From an uncultured Bacteroidales bacterium (GTDB lineage: Bacteria; Bacteroidota; Bacteroidia; Bacteroidales; F082), in assembly GCA_946184615.1 (NCBI GenBank), contig CAMHFN010000002.1, positions 1-64,000 on the forward strand: DNA of 64,000 nucleotides, in the 5' to 3' direction. Under the pieces are notes generated by a model. The model was not told the DNA's origin. It searched no databases and saw only the letters and a program-made list of their open reading frames with translations. Positions 34,481 through 41,491 of the stretch are shown here, piece after piece; position 1 is the first letter of the stretch, and the number at the start of each line of letters is the position of its first letter. Made by a program: the position numbers and the translations under genes.

Positions 34481-34998
34481 TCGATAGCTTGTAGTCTAGC
34501 CTTAAGGCTTCGTTGGATGCCGTTGGAGGAGTAAGTGGCTCTGCTGACGGCATCCACTTCTTTATCCAAGGCCTCCTTGACGGTGAGACCGTTCCATGAA
34601 TTTAAAAAACCAGCATCCACCACGCGTTTGAGGAAGCTGGGTGTTTCATTATTGCTGAGCACTCGCACTTCGATGATCTTGCCATCTTTGTCAAGTGCAA
34701 TCTGCAAGGGCGTGGGCCCATTAAAGCCCTTAATCTCGTCAGAATACGGTGACGACAGCAGCACGGTGCCAATGACCTTGCCCTTGTCGTTCTTCACGGC
34801 ATAGGTCGCCTCGGCGGTCAGTTCTACATAGGCAGCCTTCGGGAAAGCGGTCTGAAGCTCCGTCAAGGTATCGACGGGCAAGTCTTTCTCTGTGGGAGCG
34901 TAGTTGCCGTGTTGGGAGAATAAATAGCCGTGTAAGCCGATGAACAACCCTGCGATAGCAAGGATTATCCCTGTAAGATATTTCTGTGTTTTTTTCAT
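34477..34998 (-). CDS. FMN-binding domain protein
   Basis: 173 residues from ATG 34998 (MKKTQKYLTGIILAIAGLFIG); a longer frame to 35145 runs over the opposing udk promoter. One N-terminal membrane helix (about 7-29), then an FMN_bind domain with NGPTPLQIALDKDGKI and the closing VDAVSRATYSSNGIQ. In covalently flavinylated relatives (RnfG, NqrC) this motif is S-G-A-T; here R replaces G, and the Thr is kept, so attachment of FMN is uncertain. Faces the periplasm. Divergent from udk with overlapping promoters. Confidence 0.85.
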   Translation of the reverse strand: MKKTQKYLTGIILAIAGLFIGLHGYLFSQHGNYAPTEKDLPVDTLTELQTAFPKAAYVELTAEATYAVKNDKGKVIGTVLLSSPYSDEIKGFNGPTPLQIALDKDGKIIEVRVLSNNETPSFLKRVVDAGFLNSWNGLTVKEALDKEVDAVSRATYSSNGIQRSLKARLQAID

Positions 34999-35008
34999 GG
35001 CATGGATA

Positions 35009-35039
35009 TTTGATGCAAAATTAGTTTTTTTTATTTTTG
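35009..35039 (+). promoter_or_regulatory. Promoter of udk
   Basis: TTTG (35009-35012), exactly 19 nt, TATTTTTG (35032-35039): a full consensus match, 24 nt upstream of ATG 35063. Confidence 0.88.
35016..35023 (-). promoter_or_regulatory. -7 element of the FMN-binding gene
   Basis: TAATTTTG on the minus strand inside the spacer of the udk promoter, so polymerase can occupy only one of the two at a time. Confidence 0.65.
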
Positions 35040-35062
35040 TGCATCCAAAAAAAATCAATGAC

Positions 35063-35671
35063 ATGTTAATCATCGGTATTGCGGGCGGTTCTGGTTCAGG
35101 CAAGACCACCGTCGTCAAAGAGCTGGTCAAACAGCTGCCAAACAACTCTGTTTCAGTTATTTCGCAGGATGCCTATTATTACGACAACGGGCATCTTTCT
35201 CCAGAAGAGAAGTTGCACATCAATTTCGACCATCCCGATGCCATCGAGTGGGATTTGATGATTGACCATCTGGATCGTCTCAAGAAAGGCGAGACCATTC
35301 CGATGCCTATCTACACCTACGTCACCTGTGCCCGTTCCGAGGAGGTCGTGCATGTAGAGCCTACCGAGGTAATTATCGTGGAAGGTATTCTTGTTTTGAA
35401 CAATGAGGAGCTGCGTAAACGAATGGATATCAAGGTGTTTGTAGATACCGACAGCGATGAGCGTCTGATGCGTATCATCCATCGCGACATTGCCGAGCGT
35501 GGCCGCACTTGGGAGGCGGTATTGCGTCACTACCAGACCTACGTGAAGCCCATGCACCAGCAGTTCATCGAGCCTACCAAGCGTTATGCCGACATCATCC
35601 TGCCGCAGGGATCGAGCCCTGTGGTAGTGGACATCTTGGCCTCAAGGATCAAGATGAACCTGGAAAACTAG
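35063..35671 (+). CDS. udk: Uridine kinase
   Basis: 202 residues from ATG 35063 (MLIIGIAGGSGSGKTT); upstream in-frame sequence lies before the promoter. Phosphorylates uridine and cytidine in pyrimidine salvage. P-loop GGSGSGKT (8-15), then DAYYYD, NFDHPDAIEWDL and EGILVLNN, and RIIHRDIAERGRT of the lid, all typical. The stop codon merges with a heptamer repeat array. Confidence 0.95.
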   Translation: MLIIGIAGGSGSGKTTVVKELVKQLPNNSVSVISQDAYYYDNGHLSPEEKLHINFDHPDAIEWDLMIDHLDRLKKGETIPMPIYTYVTCARSEEVVHVEPTEVIIVEGILVLNNEELRKRMDIKVFVDTDSDERLMRIIHRDIAERGRTWEAVLRHYQTYVKPMHQQFIEPTKRYADIILPQGSSPVVVDILASRIKMNLEN

Positions 35672-35697
35672 TTAAGAGTTAAGAGTTAAAAGTTAAA
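35670..35697. repeat. Heptamer repeat array between udk and the DUF3298-like gene
   Basis: AGTTAAG, AGTTAAG, AGTTAAA, AGTTAAA: four units, sharing the udk stop codon at one end and the stop of the convergent gene (35686-35688) at the other. Confidence 0.92.
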
Positions 35698-36513
35698 GTA
35701 CGTTTTCCCTTCTTCGGTCAGGTAAGGCTCCATGACGTTGTAGGGGAGACCGCATTGGGGTTGTCCGGTGCAGCGGTCGGCGATTTCATGCTCGCTGTAG
35801 CCAAAATAGATGTAATCGTTGTAAATCCAAGGATCGTCGTATTGGGGGAGGAAGAATCCGTAATCCTCTTCGTCTTCGGGGTCGAAAAACAGCAAATCAG
35901 GTAGAACATCGTCCTCCCAGTCGCTAAAGAATTGTTCGAACAGGGCGTTCATCACCAGTTGTTTTAGGTTTTCATCCACCTTAATCATATTACGGGTGAA
36001 GCGTTTGCCGGTGTTGCGGTCGAAGGTGACATAAGTCTCTTCGGCATTGGCTCTCGGACTGCTGCTCGTTTCGATGAAGTCGTAGAATCTGTAGGTGACA
36101 TAATGGTCGGTAGCTTCTTGCATCGTGATGATATAGCCCAGGTCGAACCCTTCCGCCTCTTCGTAGTCATCATCGGTCTCTAGTGCCCAGTCCTTGTAGA
36201 AGTTCACCACGGCTTTCACGTCGCTGGGGTCTCCGTCGTAGATGCTTCCTAGGTTTTGTGCAAACCAGTAGCAGATGCTGTCGCGGAGGGCTTGGTTGTC
36301 GGTTACGGGGATGTCGATTTCACAACTGAAGGAGGCATATTCCTCGTAGGTTTCTTCGCCTTCGCCCACAGTGGCGAGAAGATGACGGTCTTCCACCTTA
36401 TAGGTATCCACCGAGAAGGGCTTGGGTTGGGGTTCCGTTGTGTTGTTTGGTTTCTTGTTACCGCAGCCGACGAGCAGGGCAATGGCGGCAAGGAGGAGGA
36501 GTGATTTTTTCAT
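35686..36513 (-). CDS. Lipoprotein, DUF3298/RsiV-like
   Basis: 275 residues from ATG 36513 (MKKSLLLL); an ATG 9 nt earlier is possible. Lipobox LLVGC (Cys about 17). The fold pattern EYASFSCEIDIPVTDNQALRDSICYWF and the closing GLPYNVMEPYLTEEGKTYF resemble DUF3298 proteins (as in the C-terminal part of RsiV). Outer-membrane or periplasmic; role unknown. Its last two codons lie in a heptamer array. Follows another lipoprotein gene by 27 nt or less, same strand. Confidence 0.68.
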   Translation of the reverse strand: MKKSLLLLAAIALLVGCGNKKPNNTTEPQPKPFSVDTYKVEDRHLLATVGEGEETYEEYASFSCEIDIPVTDNQALRDSICYWFAQNLGSIYDGDPSDVKAVVNFYKDWALETDDDYEEAEGFDLGYIITMQEATDHYVTYRFYDFIETSSSPRANAEETYVTFDRNTGKRFTRNMIKVDENLKQLVMNALFEQFFSDWEDDVLPDLLFFDPEDEEDYGFFLPQYDDPWIYNDYIYFGYSEHEIADRCTGQPQCGLPYNVMEPYLTEEGKTYFNF

Positions 36514-36540
36514 GGGAATCATTATGTGTGTGCTTTAAGT

Positions 36541-37215
36541 CTATCTGAAATCTTTATAAAGCTTGGTCAACTGCTCTGTCAGGCTCTTGCGATCCAGCGG
36601 GTTGTACTCATAGCGTCTCGGTCTTTTCCCAAACCAAACGGTCTCGCCCGTCTTGCTGTCGAACATCAGTGAGAACACGCCATTGGTATAAGCTTCGGCT
36701 TCTTTTGATAAGTCAAGACTTCCGTAAAAGATAAAATCGGTGACCTTCATGGCGATATCAACACCTTGTTCCAAAGCATATTGGTTGGCGTTCTTGGAAT
36801 AGCCCACATCGGTGATCAGAAGGCCATAGCGGCAACCACTTTTGCGGACTGCATCGCGGATTTCATCGGGAACGATAAGATGCTGGGCACTGCTTGATGA
36901 GAGGTCGGCTAGGTTGTTCATCCAGGAGCCTAACTTGGATTTCGGGTTGGCTGCGTCAAAATCCACGGACACGGTTTTCTCTATGGGCAGCCCCAGCGAG
37001 CTTACGATGTCGGTGATTAACAGCTGGTTGAAACGGGAGGCATCCGGGAGATAGTCGGTGGAAAAGTCTACCACCGCATCGGTGATATAGGAATAGGGTT
37101 CAACTAAGGCGATCGGACGGATGTCAGAGGCTTTGTGAGAGTAAAACTTGGAGGTCGCACACGATGCAAAGAGTAAGGGGAGGGCGAGCATGAAGAGTAG
37201 AATGTGTTTTTTCAT
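36541..37215 (-). CDS. Hypothetical lipoprotein
   Basis: 224 residues. Lipobox LLFASC (Cys about 19), then ATSKFYSHKASDIRPIALVEPYSYITDAVVDFSTDY. The middle has a repeated-sounding SSSSAQHLIVPDEIRDAVRKSGCRYGLLITDVGYSKNA pattern, and the end TGETVWFGKRPRRYEYNPLDRKSL. The family is not recognised; the TGETVWFG motif recalls small outer-membrane lipoproteins that report pathway status, but that is only a resemblance. First of two lipoprotein genes, downstream of tRNA-Gln on the same strand, with its own -7 box. Confidence 0.65.
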   Translation of the reverse strand: MKKHILLFMLALPLLFASCATSKFYSHKASDIRPIALVEPYSYITDAVVDFSTDYLPDASRFNQLLITDIVSSLGLPIEKTVSVDFDAANPKSKLGSWMNNLADLSSSSAQHLIVPDEIRDAVRKSGCRYGLLITDVGYSKNANQYALEQGVDIAMKVTDFIFYGSLDLSKEAEAYTNGVFSLMFDSKTGETVWFGKRPRRYEYNPLDRKSLTEQLTKLYKDFR

Positions 37216-37237
37216 GGTATATGGTATTTAGGATAAG

Positions 37238-37245
37238 CAAAAATA
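37238..37245 (-). promoter_or_regulatory. -7 element of the lipoprotein pair
   Basis: TATTTTTG on the minus strand, 22 nt upstream of ATG 37215; -33 box unclear. Confidence 0.5.
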
Positions 37246-37283
37246 GTTTTTTTTCTGTGAAAAAAGAACAATAAGGAGAAAAA

Positions 37284-37320
37284 ATGAAAAATCCCTAACT
37301 CGCTTAGAGCTAGGGATTTT
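37284..37320 (-). terminator. Terminator of tRNA-Gln
   Basis: AAATCCCTA (37290-37298) pairs with TAGGGATTT (37312-37320), with inner CTC/GAG pairing; on the minus strand the stem is followed by T-rich sequence. Confidence 0.75.
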
Positions 37321-37329
37321 GTTGATGGG

Positions 37330-37402
37330 TTGCCCAACCAGGGTTCGAACCTGGACTTTACTGATCCAGAGTCAGTCGTGTTGCCAATTACACCATTGGG
37401 CA
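37330..37402 (-). tRNA. tRNA-Gln (anticodon CUG)
   Basis: 73 nt. Acceptor TGCCCAA (37402-37396) pairs with TTGGGCA (37337-37331); anticodon loop CTCTGGA gives CUG; T-arm GGTTCGAACC. First pair is U1-A72, the form recognised by bacterial GlnRS and GatCAB. CCA is not encoded (ACCC follows). This is the substrate shared by the GlnRS and, presumably, GatDE of this window. Confidence 0.95.
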
Positions 37403-37415
37403 TCGGTTGCGACTG

Positions 37416-37445
37416 CAAAAATACATATTTTTTGTTTTATGCAAG
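37416..37445 (-). promoter_or_regulatory. Promoter of tRNA-Gln
   Basis: Minus strand CTTG (37445-37442), 18-nt spacer, TATTTTTG (37423-37416), 13 nt upstream of the tRNA. Confidence 0.65.
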
Positions 37446-37524
37446 AAAAAAAATGATTTTTTTGAGTTTCGAGAAAAAAATCAATAAAAAACTAAAAAAT
37501 TAGTTGCAAGATTAAAATATTATG

Positions 37525-37532
37525 TATATTTG
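37525..37532 (+). promoter_or_regulatory. -7 element of the blaI-M56 operon
   Basis: TATATTTG with GTTG 18 nt upstream (37503-37506); leader about 60 nt to ATG 37595. Confidence 0.65.
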
Positions 37533-37570
37533 CAGCGTTATAGCAGTGAAAAAAGCATAGAAAGATCAAG

Positions 37571-37584
37571 ATTAATCGATTAAT
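37571..37584. promoter_or_regulatory. Palindromic operator candidate in the blaI leader
   Basis: ATTAATCGATTAAT, a 14-bp perfect palindrome between the promoter and the blaI ATG. Placed where a BlaI-type repressor could block its own transcription; it is not the TACA-nn-TGTA core of studied BlaI/CopY operators. Confidence 0.5.
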
Positions 37585-37594
37585 ATTATTGAAA

Positions 37595-37969
37595 ATGAAA
37601 GAGTTAACTAAAGCAGAGGAACAAGTGATGCAGGTGCTGTGGGGCATCGGGAGCGGTTTCGCCAATGAAATCATGGCGGCCTTCCCTGAGCCGAAGCCGG
37701 CCTATAACACGGTGCTCACCATCATCCGTATCCTCGAAAAGAAGGGCTTCGTCAAACACGAAACCTTCTGTAAAGCCAATCGTTACCAACCCGCCATCAG
37801 CAAGGAGGAATATTCGGAGAATTTCCTTGGTAGCGTGGTGGAACGCTACTTCAACAACTCCTACCTCGACTTGGTGTCGGCCTTCGCCAAGAAGGAGAAC
37901 TTCAGCTTGGAGGAGTTGGAAGCCTTGAAGAAAATGATTGACGATGCCATTGAAGACGAAAAGAAATAA
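37595..37969 (+). CDS. BlaI/MecI/CopY-family transcriptional repressor
   Basis: 124 residues from ATG 37595 (MKELTKAEEQVMQVLWGIGSG); the frame opens 6 nt earlier at a TTG. N-terminal winged helix (1-75; TVLTIIRILEKKGFVKHE is the recognition-wing region), then a C-terminal dimerisation part with FSLEELEALKKMIDDA. Such repressors are inactivated when the M56 partner senses a signal and triggers their cleavage. The partner begins 3 nt downstream. Target genes beyond its own operon are unknown; no beta-lactamase is here. Confidence 0.92.
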   Translation: MKELTKAEEQVMQVLWGIGSGFANEIMAAFPEPKPAYNTVLTIIRILEKKGFVKHETFCKANRYQPAISKEEYSENFLGSVVERYFNNSYLDLVSAFAKKENFSLEELEALKKMIDDAIEDEKK

Positions 37970-37972
37970 GCC

Positions 37973-39685
37973 ATGAATGCACAAGTATTATTTGCCGATT
38001 ATCTCCTGCCCATCGCTCTTGGATTGATGGTACTATGGGTGGCTTATCGTCTGCTGTTCACCAACAGCAACCGGTTCCAATTCAACCGCTTCTATCTGCT
38101 TATAGCGATGCTGTTCTCGTTGGCGTTGCCTTTGTTCGGTCTGCTGATGGGACAAAGCTCGCCTCAAGTGGTGGCCTTGAAGCAAAACCTGTTGGGCGGT
38201 TTCATGCTCAACGAAATCACCATCTCATACGGAGACCCGACAGCGGTGACTTTGCCCGAGGTGGAGGTGGCAACTCCCACCCGAATCCACTTCTCCCTGT
38301 GGCAGGTGCTGGGCGTGATTTATTTGATAGGTGTGGCGGTGACGGCCTTGCTCTTCCTTTTCAAGATGGGGAAACTGGTCGCCATGATCATCCGCTCACC
38401 CAAGCGCAAGATGGATGGCTATACTATGGTGTTCACCCATAAGGAACATGGCCCATACTCCTTCTTCCGTTATGCCTTTTTCACAGATGAGAAGGTCAAT
38501 CCCGACATCATCCGCCATGAGTTGAGCCATATCAGCCATCACCATTCGTGGGACATCCTGATGGTGGAGCTGATGAAGATTTTCCAATGGTTCAACCCCT
38601 TCATCTATTTCTATAAAAGAGAACTCCAGAGCCTGCACGAATACATCGCCGACGATGACGTGGTGGCTAACGGAGCCGACAAACGAAACTACATGATGCT
38701 GATCTTGCAGCAGTGCACGGCCGTCGATTTCAGCGACATGAGCAATAATTTCAGTTTAATCTTAACCAAAAAACGTATCAAGATGATTACAAAACATGAA
38801 AAGGCCAAGGGCTTCTGGTGGAAGCTGCTGGCCACGTTGCCCGTGTTGGCGCTATTGCTGATTGTCAACGCCAGGGCTTCGGCACAACAAATGAAAAAAA
38901 CGGACGAGACCGTCTATGAGTTCAGTACCAAAGACATCACCGACATCAAAATCAAGAAGGTTGACAATGACAGTATCTACCAAATCGTGGAAGTGATGCC
39001 CGAATTTCCAGGAGGTACAGAAAAGTTCATGGAATACCTTTCAGGGAACATCAAATATCCTGAGGAAGCCAAAGAAAAAGGCATCAGCGGCAGGGTGTTC
39101 ATTCAGTTTGTCGTTGAGAAAGACGGATCGGTTTCTAATGTCAAAGTGGCAAAAGGAATAGGGAAAGAATGCGACGACGAGGCGGTCCGCGTGGTGAAGG
39201 CCATGCCGAAATGGAAGCCTGGCTTGATGAAGGGCAAGCCGGTTCGTGTAAACTATATGCTTCCTGTCAACTTCAAATTGGATGAGGGTGAAGCGTATAA
39301 GCCCGTCAAGGGAGAGACGGTTGCTCCCCAAGCCGACGTGAAACCCGGTAAGGATGGTGTTTGGGACATCGCTGAAACGATGCCCGAGTATCCTGGTGGC
39401 ATAGACGGCCTTCGTACTTATATCCAGGAAAACCTGACCGTGCCCGAGAAGTACAAGAATGTGGAGACCAAGGCGGAATACCGTGTCTTCGTACAATTTG
39501 TGGTCGCTGAAGACGGCTCCATAACCAATGTGGAGCTGAAAAAGTCTGAACCTTCCAAAAAAGACCTCAACGAAGAGGCGATCCGTGTGGTGAAAGCCAT
39601 GCCGAAATGGAAACCCGGCACCGTGGATGGCAAGCCCGTCAAGGTGAGATACCTCCTGCCGGTGACGTATCGGTTGGGCAAATGA
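37973..39685 (+). CDS. BlaR1-like M56 membrane peptidase with two TonB C-terminal domains
   Basis: 570 residues. Membrane helices at about 7-28, 40-60, 108-132 and 283-303; zinc-peptidase motif HELSH (182-186) with further EYIADDD (about 221-227). After the last helix come two TonB C-terminal-like domains, about 340-430 and 455-568 (both with FIQFVV or FVQFVV and VVKAMPKWKPG). In BlaR1 this region is a beta-lactam sensor; here TonB-like domains replace it, a Bacteroidota arrangement. The natural signal is unknown. Ends at a terminator shared with glnS. Confidence 0.88.
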   Translation: MNAQVLFADYLLPIALGLMVLWVAYRLLFTNSNRFQFNRFYLLIAMLFSLALPLFGLLMGQSSPQVVALKQNLLGGFMLNEITISYGDPTAVTLPEVEVATPTRIHFSLWQVLGVIYLIGVAVTALLFLFKMGKLVAMIIRSPKRKMDGYTMVFTHKEHGPYSFFRYAFFTDEKVNPDIIRHELSHISHHHSWDILMVELMKIFQWFNPFIYFYKRELQSLHEYIADDDVVANGADKRNYMMLILQQCTAVDFSDMSNNFSLILTKKRIKMITKHEKAKGFWWKLLATLPVLALLLIVNARASAQQMKKTDETVYEFSTKDITDIKIKKVDNDSIYQIVEVMPEFPGGTEKFMEYLSGNIKYPEEAKEKGISGRVFIQFVVEKDGSVSNVKVAKGIGKECDDEAVRVVKAMPKWKPGLMKGKPVRVNYMLPVNFKLDEGEAYKPVKGETVAPQADVKPGKDGVWDIAETMPEYPGGIDGLRTYIQENLTVPEKYKNVETKAEYRVFVQFVVAEDGSITNVELKKSEPSKKDLNEEAIRVVKAMPKWKPGTVDGKPVKVRYLLPVTYRLGK

Positions 39686-39711
39686 AAAAAGGGGTCGTGA
39701 GACCCCTTTTT
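39686..39711. terminator. Bidirectional terminator between the M56 gene and glnS
   Basis: AAAAAGGGGTC (39686-39696), loop GTGA, GACCCCTTTTT (39701-39711); symmetrical. Confidence 0.93.
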
Positions 39712-39713
39712 CA

Positions 39714-41456
39714 TCATTGTGCTTTTGCCCAAGTGTCCTTGAGGGCCACGGTCCTGTTGAAGACCAGATGTCCTGGGGTGGTGTCCTTATCCACCGTGAA
39801 GTAACCGATACGCTGGAACTGGAAGTGATCCAGCGGCTTGGCATCAGCTAGGAATTCCTCCACGTAGCATACGGGACGGACCTCCAAGGAGTTGGGATTC
39901 ATCATCTGCTTCATGGCTTCTAAAGAGCTGAGGCCTTCGTCTTTCAGGCGAGCCATCTCATCGCGGGGGTTCTCGACCTTCCAGAGACGGTCGTACATAC
40001 GCACCTCGGCTTGCAGACAACGCTCACAGCTCACCCAGTGGATGGTGCCTTTCACCTTGCGGTTGGCACCAGGCATACCGCTCTTGGTTTCGGGGTCGTA
40101 TTCGGCATATACTTCCACCACATTGCCATCAGCGTCTTTCTTGCAGCCCGTGCATTTCACGATGTAGGCATTCTTGAGGCGCACCTCGTTGCCAGGGGTC
40201 ATGCGGAAGTATTTCTTGGGGGCATCTTCCATGAAGTCTTCCTCCTCAATCCACAGCTCACGGCCAAAAGCGATCTGGTGGCTGCCAGCGGTTTCGTCTT
40301 CGGGGTTGTTGATGGCGTCCATCTCCTCAATCTGGCCTTCGGGATAGTTGGTGATGACCAGCTTCACGGGATTGACCACAGCGGCCACACGGGTGGCAGT
40401 GGCATTGAGGTCTTCGCGGATGGCGCTTTCCATCAGGGCAAAGTCGTTTAAGGCATCGTAGGTGGTATAACCGATCTTGTCGATGAACTTATGGATGCCG
40501 CTGGGAGTGTAACCACGGCGACGGAAGCCGCAGATGGTGGGCATACGTGGGTCGTCCCAGCCGCTCACGAGACCTTCGTTGACCAACACCAAGAGGTTAC
40601 GCTTGCTCAATAAAATATAATTGAGGTTGAGTTTGTTGAACTCGGTCTGGCGCGGGCGGTTGTCGTCCATGTTGTCGCCCTCGCCGCGGATTTCCTTCAA
40701 CCAGTCGATGAACAAGTCATACAAGGGGCGGTGTACCACAAACTCCAGCGTACACAAGGAATGGGTGACGCCTTCAAAGTAGTCGCTCTGTCCGTGGGCG
40801 AAGTCGTACATCGGGTAGGCGTGCCACTTGGTGCCCGTGCGATGGTGGGGCGTATCGACGACGCGGTAGATGATGGGGTCGCGGAAGTGCATGTTGGGGT
40901 TGGCCATGTCGATCTTGGCACGAAGCACCATCTTGCCCTCGCCGATCTCACCGTTGTTCATCTTGTTGAAGAGGTCGAGCGACTCTTCGATCGGACGGTT
41001 GCGGTAGGGGCTCTCGATGCCAGGCTGGGTAGGCGTGCCCTTTTGTGCGGCGATCTCCTCGGAGCTCTGCTCGTCAATGTAGGCTTTGCCTCTCTTAATC
41101 AGCTCTATGGCAAAATCCCAGAGTTGCTGGAAATAATCGGAGGCATAGTATTCGTTACCCCATTGGTAGCCAAGCCATTGGATGTCCTCTTTGATGGCAT
41201 CGACATACTCCATGTTCTCCTTGGTGGGGTTGGTGTCGTCGAAGCGCAGGTTGCACACGCCGCCATGCTGGGCAGCGATGCCGAAGTCGAGGCAGATGGC
41301 CTTGGCATGGCCGATGTGAAGGTAACCGTTCGGCTCTGGGGGGAAACGGGTCTGTACCCGACCACCATTTTTGCCGTTAGCGAGGTCTTCTTCCACTTTC
41401 GCTTCAATGAAATTGAGCGATTTCTTTTCTTCTTTTATTTCTTCTGGGTTTGTCAT
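39714..41456 (-). CDS. glnS: Glutaminyl-tRNA synthetase
   Basis: 580 residues, family length. Charges tRNA-Gln directly with glutamine. Class I motifs: PPEPNGYLHIGHAKA (39-53) with HIGH 47-50 and the LLSKRNL variant of KMSKS; two C-terminal beta-barrel domains follow, with NPEDETAGSHQIAFGRELWIEEEDF and GNEVRLKNAYIVKC (class I GlnRS signatures). Last gene of the asd-ribF-C69-glnS run (all minus strand), separated from the C69 gene by a heptamer array. Its presence makes the gatDE genes of this window redundant or specialised. Confidence 0.96.
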   Translation of the reverse strand: MTNPEEIKEEKKSLNFIEAKVEEDLANGKNGGRVQTRFPPEPNGYLHIGHAKAICLDFGIAAQHGGVCNLRFDDTNPTKENMEYVDAIKEDIQWLGYQWGNEYYASDYFQQLWDFAIELIKRGKAYIDEQSSEEIAAQKGTPTQPGIESPYRNRPIEESLDLFNKMNNGEIGEGKMVLRAKIDMANPNMHFRDPIIYRVVDTPHHRTGTKWHAYPMYDFAHGQSDYFEGVTHSLCTLEFVVHRPLYDLFIDWLKEIRGEGDNMDDNRPRQTEFNKLNLNYILLSKRNLLVLVNEGLVSGWDDPRMPTICGFRRRGYTPSGIHKFIDKIGYTTYDALNDFALMESAIREDLNATATRVAAVVNPVKLVITNYPEGQIEEMDAINNPEDETAGSHQIAFGRELWIEEEDFMEDAPKKYFRMTPGNEVRLKNAYIVKCTGCKKDADGNVVEVYAEYDPETKSGMPGANRKVKGTIHWVSCERCLQAEVRMYDRLWKVENPRDEMARLKDEGLSSLEAMKQMMNPNSLEVRPVCYVEEFLADAKPLDHFQFQRIGYFTVDKDTTPGHLVFNRTVALKDTWAKAQ

Positions 41457-41491
41457 ACTTCTTACTTCTTGCTTCTTACTTCTGTCTTTTT
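41457..41491. repeat. Heptamer repeat array forming the glnS leader
   Basis: ACTTCTT, ACTTCTT, GCTTCTT, ACTTCTG, TCTTTTT: five units filling the whole gap between the C69 stop (41491) and the glnS ATG (41456), read on the plus strand. Confidence 0.92.
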
